DNA of 7,277 nucleotides, from contig JAEYTN010000600.1 of the NCBI GenBank assembly GCA_023433985.1, forward strand, positions 1 through 7,277, in the 5' to 3' direction. Shown here piece after piece: positions 1 through 5,022 of the stretch (position 1 is its first letter; each line of letters begins with the position of its first letter). The notes below the pieces were generated by a model. That model was not told the origin of the DNA. It did no database searches and saw only the letters and a program-made list of their open reading frames with translations. A program made the translations under genes and the position numbers. This DNA is from Pseudomonadota bacterium. Lineage in GTDB: Bacteria; Pseudomonadota; Alphaproteobacteria; Rhizobiales; Devosiaceae.

Positions 1-1
1 C

Positions 2-595
2 TCCTTCACCATGCCGCTGATCCTCTGCGCGCTCTCGATCCCGATGCTGGGCGAAACGGTGGGCTGGCGCCGCTGGGCGGCCATGGCCGTCGGCTTCATC
101 GGCGTGCTGGTGATCGTGCAGCCGGGCACCGAAGCCTTCCATCCGGCGGTGATCCTGTCGCTGATCACCGCCGTGTTCAGCGCGCTCTACAACCTGCTGA
201 CCCGCAAGCTGGCAGGCGTCGATTCTACCGTCACCCAGCAGTTCTACGCCGCGGGCGTCGCGACCGTCTGCGTCGCGCCGTTCTCGTTCGGCGGCTGGAC
301 CTGGCCAAGCGAGTGGCTCGGCTGGTCGGCGTTCGTCGGCATCGGCGTCGCGGCGCTGATCGGGCACCTCTTCGTCACCACCGCCCACCGCTATGCGCCC
401 GCCTCGGTGCTGGCGCCGTTCGGCTACCTGCACATCTTCTTCATGACCGGCGCCAGCTGGTTCGTGTTCAACCAGCCACCCGACATCTGGATCTTCGTCG
501 GCGCCCCCATCGTCATGGCCTCCGGCTTCTACATCTGGCTCCGCGAACGCAAGCTCGCCCGCCAGGTGGTCACCGAGGTGACGGTCGAGGACTAG
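2..595 (+). CDS. EamA/DMT-family transporter, 3' part (5' end outside window)
   Basis: This is the C-terminal 197 residues of an inner-membrane drug/metabolite transporter of the EamA (10-TM DMT) type. The frame is open to the left edge, so the start lies outside the window; full-length relatives have about 290-300 residues, so roughly 100 are missing. The motif PMLGETVGWRRW (residues 14-25 of the visible part) is the typical junction at the end of the first EamA repeat. The second repeat follows, with hydrophobic segments near residues 26-40, 48-67, 80-96, 106-125, 135-157 and 162-180. The protein ends in a short charged cytoplasmic tail (RERKLARQ..., then an acidic end). DMT members export or import small metabolites, and the substrate cannot be read from sequence. 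The ATG at position 11 is internal, not the true start. The gene is on the same strand as the M24-like gene 113 nt downstream, but an operon is not evident. Confidence 0.9.
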   Translation, partial: SFTMPLILCALSIPMLGETVGWRRWAAMAVGFIGVLVIVQPGTEAFHPAVILSLITAVFSALYNLLTRKLAGVDSTVTQQFYAAGVATVCVAPFSFGGWTWPSEWLGWSAFVGIGVAALIGHLFVTTAHRYAPASVLAPFGYLHIFFMTGASWFVFNQPPDIWIFVGAPIVMASGFYIWLRERKLARQVVTEVTVED

Positions 596-708
596 GGCCT
601 GTTCCCCATCACATTGCGAGCCGGGGGCTTGCAAACGGCTTCGCGGCGGGCGATTGCCTTCGTGGTCGCTTTCTCTCACGATCCGCGAAATTCAGGGTGG
701 GGACCCTT

Positions 709-2097
709 ATGCCTTCCATCAAGCTGGTAGATGCCAAGCTCCCCGAGTTTGGTGTGCCAAAGACTCGTCCTGAACTCGACCGCTCGGTTTATGCGCAACG
801 TTCCGCGGCGCTGGCCCGTGCCCGCCGCGCTGCAGGGCTCGACGCGGTGGTCGTCTATGCCGACCGCGAGCACTCGGCGAACATGAGCTACCTCACCGGC
901 TTCGATCCTCGTTTCGAGGAGGCGCTGCTGGTCATCGTGCCCGACACTACGCCGACGCTGCTGGCGGGCCCCGAGAACCTCGGACGCGCTGCCGACTCGC
1001 TGATCGATGTCGAGGCGCGACTCTATCCGCCCTTCGGTCTCCTCGGGCAGGACCGCTCCAAGACCCCCTCCCTCGAGGAAGTGCTGCGCAACGCCGGCAT
1101 CCGGCCGCAGCATCGAGTCGGCGTGCTCGGCTGGAAGTATTTCGGGCCCTATGAGGCCGCCAAGCCCGAGGCCTGGCTCGAAACGCCGAGCTACATCGTC
1201 GACGTGCTGCGCCGGATCGTCGGGGCCGATGGACGGGTGATGAACGCCAACGCGCTGCTGATGCATCCGGTGACGGGGCTGCGCGCCGTCAACGAGATCG
1301 TGCAGATCGCCCAGTTCGAGTTCGGCGCCGTGGCGTGCTCCGAGGCGGTCAAGACCTTGATCCGCAGCGTCCGGCCCGGGATGACCGGCTTCGAGGCCGC
1401 GCAGACCATGCGGCTCGGCGTGCTTCCGCACTCGTGCCACACCATGTTCTCGTCCGGTGACCAGTTGGTCGGCCTCAACAGCCCGTCGGGCAACGTGCTG
1501 AAGCCGGGCGACCCGATGACTACGGCGGTCGGCTACTGGGGTGGCCTTTCGAGCCGGATGGGTTGGCTCGTCGAGGACGAGTCGGGACTGCCCGAAGACG
1601 TGCGCGACTATGTCGACAAGCTGGCGGGGCCGTATTTCGCCTGCGCCGCCGAGTGGTACGAGACCATCGGCATCGGCGTGACCGGCGGCGAGCTGGATGC
1701 TGTCGCGCGGCGGCATCTCGACACGCCGTTCTTCAACCTGGTGCTGAATCCCGGCCATCTCATCCATTTGGACGAGTGGATGAATACGCAGGTCTATCCC
1801 GGCTCACGCGAGCCGTTCCTGTCGGGGCAGATGGTGCAGGTCGACATCATCCCGGCGGCCGGGCCTCCGTACTACGGCGCCAATATCGAGGACGGCATTG
1901 CGCTGCTCGATAAGGCCGGCCGTGACCAGCTCAAGGCCGAGTTCCCTGACGTTTGGGAGCGGGTGGAGGCGCGGCGGGCTTTCATGATCGACGTTCTCGG
2001 CATCCGGCTGAAGCCCGAGGTGCTGCCCATGTCGAACCTGGCGGCCGCGATGCCGCCCTTCTGGCTGAGTCCGGACCGGATCGTTGCGCGGGCGTGA
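709..2097 (+). CDS. M24-fold (creatinase/Xaa-Pro aminopeptidase-like) protein with degenerate metal site
   Basis: The 462-residue product has the two-domain layout of M24 proteins such as aminopeptidase P and creatinase. There is an N-terminal creatinase-like domain (about 25-180, with YADREHSANMSYLTGFDPR at 50-68) and a C-terminal pita-bread domain (about 195-400). Active M24 enzymes bind two metals through Asp, Asp, His, Glu, Glu. Here the segment after KPGD (265-268) reads MTTAVGYWGGLSSRMGW, so the two Asp positions align with Ala273 and Arg283. His350 (in NPGH) and Glu394 (in ANIEDG) remain, and the first Glu seems to be Asp379. The usual substrate-binding His before the GD motif is also not evident. 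It may be a non-peptidase hydrolase or a pseudoenzyme. The ATG at 709 is preferred because GGGTGGGGA lies about 6 nt upstream. The frame stays open leftward over the transporter gene, but that stretch looks like a shadow. A GTG at 697 is a weaker alternative. Confidence 0.85.
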   Translation: MPSIKLVDAKLPEFGVPKTRPELDRSVYAQRSAALARARRAAGLDAVVVYADREHSANMSYLTGFDPRFEEALLVIVPDTTPTLLAGPENLGRAADSLIDVEARLYPPFGLLGQDRSKTPSLEEVLRNAGIRPQHRVGVLGWKYFGPYEAAKPEAWLETPSYIVDVLRRIVGADGRVMNANALLMHPVTGLRAVNEIVQIAQFEFGAVACSEAVKTLIRSVRPGMTGFEAAQTMRLGVLPHSCHTMFSSGDQLVGLNSPSGNVLKPGDPMTTAVGYWGGLSSRMGWLVEDESGLPEDVRDYVDKLAGPYFACAAEWYETIGIGVTGGELDAVARRHLDTPFFNLVLNPGHLIHLDEWMNTQVYPGSREPFLSGQMVQVDIIPAAGPPYYGANIEDGIALLDKAGRDQLKAEFPDVWERVEARRAFMIDVLGIRLKPEVLPMSNLAAAMPPFWLSPDRIVARA

Positions 2098-2116
2098 TGC
2101 GAGCCATTTGCAGCGC

Positions 2117-2145
2117 TTGCCAATTTGACCGAGGCGCCTTATCTC
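2117..2145 (+). promoter_or_regulatory. Possible sigma70-type promoter for the cold-shock gene
   Basis: TTGCCA (2117-2122) and TATCTC (2140-2145) are separated by 17 nt, 20 nt after the M24-like stop codon. A start near 2152 would give a leader of about 130 nt, matching the long leaders known for cspA-type genes. The match to consensus is weak. An alternative pair is TTGACC (2125-2130) with GAGGAT (2149-2154), spacing 18. Confidence 0.25.
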
Positions 2146-2188
2146 TTTGAGGATCGACATTTGGCTGAAAGGCCGTATGCCACCGCTT

Positions 2189-2257
2189 CCGGTCAGGCGC
2201 ACGCTTTGAAGACTCCAAACATCGACTGACCGGGCAGGGGATCGCATCGTTCTGCCC
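2189..2257 (+). promoter_or_regulatory. Structured 5' leader of the cold-shock gene with two overlapping inverted repeats
   Basis: CCGGTCAG (2189-2196) is perfectly complementary to CTGACCGG (2226-2233), with a 29-nt loop. GGGCAG (2232-2237) is perfectly complementary to CTGCCC (2252-2257), with a 14-nt loop. The two stems share bases 2232-2233, so they cannot both form completely. The second stem ends 13 nt before the AGAGGGA ribosome-binding site at 2271-2277. The inverted repeats are seen directly; a role in temperature-dependent control is inferred from known cspA mRNA behaviour. Confidence 0.35.
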
Positions 2258-2284
2258 AAAACACATGCGAAGAGGGACTACCCG

Positions 2285-2494
2285 ATGGAAAAGGGCACCG
2301 TCAAATTCTACAACGATCAGAAGGGCTACGGCTTCATTCAGCCCGATAACGGCGGCAAGGACGTGTTCGTGCATGCCACCGCGCTGCAGCGTTCCGGCAT
2401 GGCCGGCCTCGCTGAGGGCCAGAAGGTCTCCTTCGAGACCGGCGAAGACCGCCGCACCGGCAAGGTCGCCGTCACCGAGATCGCTCCCGCCTGA
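2285..2494 (+). CDS. CspA-family cold-shock protein
   Basis: The 69-residue product is a single cold-shock domain, the usual full length for this family. These small cytoplasmic five-stranded beta-barrels bind single-stranded RNA and DNA, and many act as RNA chaperones that melt secondary structure during cold or growth-phase change. Both nucleic-acid-binding motifs are present: RNP1 as KGYGFI (13-18) and RNP2 as VFVHA (27-31). The N-terminal VKFYN (6-10) replaces the more common VKWFN, keeping aromatic residues at both positions. [10 protein letters not shown] and EGQKVSFE are typical of alphaproteobacterial members. The start is well supported by AGAGGGA (2271-2277), 7 nt before the ATG. 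The gene has a leader of up to 187 nt and its own terminator, so it is most likely monocistronic. Which paralogue it is, and whether it is actually cold-induced, cannot be told from the window. Confidence 0.96.
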   Translation: MEKGTVKFYNDQKGYGFIQPDNGGKDVFVHATALQRSGMAGLAEGQKVSFETGEDRRTGKVAVTEIAPA

Positions 2495-2516
2495 CCTGAT
2501 CGGCAGGGAATGAATT

Positions 2517-2552
2517 GAGCCGGGCGCTCCCTAGTGGTGCGCCCGGCTTTTT
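2517..2552 (+). terminator. Rho-independent terminator of the cold-shock gene
   Basis: A perfect 9-bp GC-rich stem, GCCGGGCGC (2519-2527) with GCGCCCGGC (2539-2547), is extended by A2518-T2548 and a G-T wobble. The loop is 11 nt. The stem is followed by TTTTT (2548-2552). It lies 24 nt after the stop codon and abuts the stop codon of the convergent NDH-2 gene (2553). No T-run follows the stem on the minus strand, so it should act mainly on plus-strand transcription. Confidence 0.9.
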
Positions 2553-3893
2553 CTATGGGGTCGCGATGTCTTCGGCGCGAACCGGCTTCGCCTCGGTGGC
2601 CTCGGCCCGGGGGGTGACGGGCCGAGGCCCGCTTCCTGCCTCGCCCCAGGTGATGAGCCGGGCGCTCCGGTGGCCTGTCAGGTAGATCCAGAGCCAGCTG
2701 ATGGCCACCGAGACACGATTCTTGAGCCCGATCAGGAAGTAGATGTGGGCGAGGCCCCAGGCCCACCAGCCGATCCGGCCGGTGAGCTGCAGCCAGCCGA
2801 AGTCGATCACCGCCGCGCTGCGCCCGATGGTGGCGATGTCGCCGAGGTGCCCGTAGCGGAACGGTGGCACGGCCTCTCCCGCGAGCCGGGCGCGAATGGC
2901 CCGGGCGGCGTGCTTGCCGCCTTGCTTCGCCGCATCCCCGATACCCGGCACCGGCTTGCCGTTCGGCGACAGCACCGTCACCGTGTCGCCGATGGCGAAG
3001 ATGTTCGGGCTGCCCGGCACCGTCAGGTCGGGGTTGACCTTGATGCGGCCCGCCCGGTCCGCCTCGGCGCCCAGCCATTTCGCGGCGGGCGAGGCGAGCA
3101 CTCCGGCGGCCCAGATGATGGTGTGCGCAGCCAGGGTCTTGCCGCCATAGGTCACGGTATCGGCGGTGACCTCGGTTACCGCTTGGCCGAGATGCACCTC
3201 CACGCCAAGCCGCCGCAGCGCGCCCACGGCGTACTCCGACAGGCTTTCGCGGAAATTGGGCAAGACGCGCGGACCGGCTTCGATCAGGATCACCCGCGCC
3301 TCTTCGGGGTGGATCGACCGGAACTCGTCACGCAGCGTCAGCCGCGCCAGCTCGATGATCGAGCCCGCCAGCTCGACGCCAGTGGGACCGGCGCCGATGA
3401 TGGCGAAGGTGAGGAATGCCCGGCGCTTCTCCGGGTCGGTCTCCCGCTCGGCCGCTTCGAAGGCGATGAGCAGGCGCCGCCGCATGGCGGTTGCGTCCTC
3501 GAGCGTCTTGAGGCCGGGTGCGAAGGGCTCCCAGTCGTCATGCCCGAAATAGGCATGGCGCGCGCCAGTCGCGATGATGAGGCTGTCGAATGGGACGCGG
3601 CTGCCATCCTCGAGTGCCACCAGCTGCGCGACCTTGTCGATGCCGGTGACATTGCCCAGCACCGTGGTGACCTCGGGCCGATGCTTGACGAGCATGCGGA
3701 TCGGCCAGGCAATCTCGGAGGGCGATAGCGAGGTAGTCGCCACCTGGTAGAGCAGCGGCTGGAACAGGTGGTGGTTGCGGCGGTCGATGATGGTGATGTC
3801 GACATTGGCGCCCTTCAGCGCGCCGATGGCGGCAAGCCCGCCGAAGCCGCCGCCGATAATGACGACGCGATGCCTTTGAGCCCTGTCGGTCAT
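2553..3893 (-). CDS. ndh: Type II NADH:quinone oxidoreductase (NDH-2)
   Basis: The 446-residue flavoprotein would oxidise NADH and reduce membrane quinone without pumping protons, bound to the cytoplasmic face of the inner membrane. The N-terminal FAD site is VVIIGGGFGGL (10-20), followed by an acidic IIDRRNHH strand end (35-42). The quinone-site neighbourhood is FQPLLYQVAT (44-53). The NADH-binding Rossmann motif is IIGAGPTGVELAG (165-177), and the second FAD segment is NIFAIGDT (297-304). The C-terminal GWWAWGLAHIYFLIG region (375-389) and the following hydrophobic stretch to about 405 match the membrane-anchoring end of this family. A charged, proline-rich tail of about 30 residues follows. 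The ATG at 3893 is chosen because the family homology begins at once. An in-frame ATG at 4028 would add a 45-residue extension with no family character. The ribosome-binding site is weak (GGGG about 9 nt upstream). It could instead be a related FAD-dependent pyridine nucleotide-disulphide-fold oxidoreductase, but the NDH-2 features are strong. Confidence 0.93.
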   Translation of the reverse strand: MTDRAQRHRVVIIGGGFGGLAAIGALKGANVDITIIDRRNHHLFQPLLYQVATTSLSPSEIAWPIRMLVKHRPEVTTVLGNVTGIDKVAQLVALEDGSRVPFDSLIIATGARHAYFGHDDWEPFAPGLKTLEDATAMRRRLLIAFEAAERETDPEKRRAFLTFAIIGAGPTGVELAGSIIELARLTLRDEFRSIHPEEARVILIEAGPRVLPNFRESLSEYAVGALRRLGVEVHLGQAVTEVTADTVTYGGKTLAAHTIIWAAGVLASPAAKWLGAEADRAGRIKVNPDLTVPGSPNIFAIGDTVTVLSPNGKPVPGIGDAAKQGGKHAARAIRARLAGEAVPPFRYGHLGDIATIGRSAAVIDFGWLQLTGRIGWWAWGLAHIYFLIGLKNRVSVAISWLWIYLTGHRSARLITWGEAGSGPRPVTPRAEATEAKPVRAEDIATP

Positions 3894-3923
3894 GGTCTTA
3901 ACCCCGTTCGTCGCCCCAAACCA

Positions 3924-3952
3924 CATATGGGGTTGGGGACGCCCAGGCTCAA
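3924..3952 (-). promoter_or_regulatory. Possible NDH-2 promoter
   Basis: On the minus strand, TTGAGC (3952-3947) and CATATG (3929-3924) are spaced by 17 nt. Shifting the -10 box by one base gives CCATAT, close to the CTATAT form often seen in alphaproteobacteria. A transcript starting near 3917 would have a leader of about 24 nt before the ATG at 3893. An imperfect dyad, CCCCAA (3914-3919) with TTGGGG (3933-3938), brackets the -10 box and could be an operator. This was read by eye. Confidence 0.35.
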
Positions 3953-4006
3953 TCAACGGCCCCGGCGCGGGTTGCAGTCCTCGCATGCGCTGCCCGCAGG
4001 TAAGAA

Positions 4007-4072
4007 CGGAGGGGGCCCGCATTTGCATGCATGGGGTGGACCCCCTCCGGCGGTGCTTTCGCGCTACCGCCG
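4007..4072 (-). terminator. Two adjacent stem-loops after the hxlR-type gene, possible operon end
   Basis: This GC-rich stretch lies 32 nt past the HxlR-family stop codon. The first stem on the minus strand is the 7-bp CGGCGGT (4072-4066) pairing with ACCGCCG (4054-4048) around an 11-nt loop. The second is the 9-bp CGGAGGGGG (4049-4041) pairing with CCCCCTCCG (4015-4007) around a 25-nt loop. The two share two bases. After the second stem the minus strand reads TTCTTACC, a poor T-tract, so this is at best a weak intrinsic terminator, or an mRNA 3'-end stabiliser. The rest of the 3894-4103 gap holds the putative NDH-2 promoter and no gene that I can support. Confidence 0.35.
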
Positions 4073-4103
4073 CCCCCGCGAAGGAGTGGGGCGGGATTCG
4101 GAG

Positions 4104-4451
4104 CTAGGCGACGCCGTCGAACTCGCGACGCGCCGCCTCGATGCTTTGCTGGTGCCGGACGGCGAAGGCGCCGAGGGGCGTGACGCTGCGGGCGAAATCG
4201 AGGCCGAGCTCGGTGAGCTCGTACTCGACCCGCGGCGGGATGGTGGCGAAGGCGACGCGCAAAGCAAAGCCGTGACGCTGCAGCGACCGCAGCGTGGAGG
4301 AAAGCTGCTTTTGAGAAATGCCCTCCACCGCGTGGGCTATCTCGTTGAAGCGCATGCGCTTGTGACGCAGCACCGCCAGCACGTCGATGGTCCAGCGGGC
4401 GCCCGCCAGGTCGAGGAGGTCGTGGACCAGTTCAAACTGCGGCGCTGCCAT
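4104..4451 (-). CDS. HxlR-family winged-helix transcriptional regulator
   Basis: The 115-residue product matches the compact HxlR family of DNA-binding dimers. The conserved Trp of the family start is W20 (GARWTIDVLAVL). RMRFNEIAHAVEGISQKQLSSTLRSL (32-57) forms the recognition-helix region, followed by the wing and the family signature PPRVEYELTELG (72-83). The usual family length is about 100-150. There is no cysteine anywhere, so the thiol-based sensing used by YodB/HypR/QorR-type members is not possible here; any signal must be sensed otherwise. The start at 4451 is chosen because GGAGG (4461-4457) sits 5 nt upstream. An ATG at 4463 lies in the same frame but has no good site. The first 20 bp overlap the end of the TetR-family gene, suggesting translational coupling in one operon. 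Its target may be the upstream efflux genes, itself, or the NDH-2 gene that follows; the sequence does not decide. Confidence 0.85.
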   Translation of the reverse strand: MAAPQFELVHDLLDLAGARWTIDVLAVLRHKRMRFNEIAHAVEGISQKQLSSTLRSLQRHGFALRVAFATIPPRVEYELTELGLDFARSVTPLGAFAVRHQQSIEAARREFDGVA

Positions 4452-4968
4452 CGCGGCCTCCATTGTCGATCGGGTAGCCCTCGAACAGCACGCGTGCGGC
4501 CATTCGCCCGAAGGCCTGCCCGACGCTCGTGCGTACAGCATCGATGCCCTCGAATCCCTGCCAGCCGGAGACGCGGCGGAGCACCGATGTGACATAGAGC
4601 CGGCCCAGCGAGGGCAGGCGGCGCTGTTCGGTCATCACGAAGCGCAGCACCTTGGTGGCAGTGGGTTGCGCGAGGCTGGTCTCGATCACCTCGTCAGCTG
4701 GACCGGTGCCGACCGGCGTAGCCGGCAGGCAGTGCTCGGCCACGACACTGGCAACGAGCCCGAGCTTCGAACCGAAGTGATAGAGCACCGCGGACTTGCC
4801 GACACACGAGAGCCTGGCGACATCCTCGAGCCGGCCGTGCTCGTAGCCCTTCGCGAAGAACACCTCGAGCGCCGCTTCGATGATCTGGTCCCGCTTGCCG
4901 GCCTGGCGGCGGAAGTTGGGGACGCGGCGCGTGCTGGACGGCTTGTTGTCGGGAGGAGAGCTAGTCAT
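4432..4968 (-). CDS. TetR-family transcriptional regulator
   Basis: The 178-residue protein has a TetR N-terminal domain at about 24-72: a first helix with KRDQIIEAALEVFFAKGYE (25-43), then the helix-turn-helix LEDVARLSCVGKSAVLYHFGSKLGL (47-71), where LYHFGSK is the family hallmark. The rest should be the helical ligand-binding and dimerisation domain, which is on the short side compared with the usual 190-220 residues. Its ligand is unknown. It is encoded 54 nt after the MFS pump gene on the same strand and overlaps the HxlR-family gene by 20 bp. The natural inference is a ligand-responsive repressor of the efflux operon, but its operator would lie upstream of the membrane fusion gene, outside the window. 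The ATG at 4968 has only a loose ribosome-binding site (GGGGTGA about 5 nt upstream). The first 20 residues are a basic, disordered-looking leader. Confidence 0.88.
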   Translation of the reverse strand: MTSSPPDNKPSSTRRVPNFRRQAGKRDQIIEAALEVFFAKGYEHGRLEDVARLSCVGKSAVLYHFGSKLGLVASVVAEHCLPATPVGTGPADEVIETSLAQPTATKVLRFVMTEQRRLPSLGRLYVTSVLRRVSGWQGFEGIDAVRTSVGQAFGRMAARVLFEGYPIDNGGRDGSAAV

Positions 4969-4992
4969 GGATTCACCCCGGTAGGCTGATGC

Positions 4993-5014
4993 CCGGCCGC
5001 CTTGCGACGGCCGG
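4993..5014 (-). repeat. Hairpin in the MFS-TetR intergenic gap
   Basis: CCGGCCG (4993-4999) and CGGCCGG (5008-5014) form a perfect 7-bp stem around an 8-nt loop, inside the 54-nt gap between the pump gene stop and the TetR-family start. No T-run follows on the minus strand, so it is not an intrinsic terminator. It could be an mRNA-processing or stability element that separates pump and regulator levels, or chance in GC-rich DNA. Confidence 0.4.
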
Positions 5015-5022
5015 AGCGGTTG

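Noticed and set aside
313..708. N-terminal extension of the M24-like frame back into the transporter gene
   Set aside because: The translated stretch is Arg/His-rich and overlaps the real transporter gene in another frame; family homology and a ribosome-binding site support the ATG at 709.
596..708. Possible terminator or promoter between the transporter and the M24-like gene
   Set aside because: Only a short AGCCG/CGGCT complementarity is visible, with no T-run, and no convincing -35/-10 pair was found.
676..1767. Long open frame on the minus strand opposite the M24-like gene
   Set aside because: Its translation is rich in Arg, Gly, His and Asp with no domain, and it mirrors the GC-biased third positions of the real plus-strand gene, which has clear M24 family features.
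2670..3728. 352-codon plus-strand open frame opposite the NDH-2 gene
   Set aside because: It has low-complexity Arg/Asp/Glu/Gly-rich content and no family features; the opposite strand carries intact FAD and NADH motifs.
3768..4592. 274-codon plus-strand frame spanning the NDH-2/HxlR intergenic region
   Set aside because: It runs antisense across three minus-strand genes, with a skewed composition and no recognisable domain.
4452..4595. Upstream extension of the HxlR-type frame
   Set aside because: It lies inside the TetR-family gene, has no family character, and GGAGG at 4457-4461 points to the ATG at 4451.
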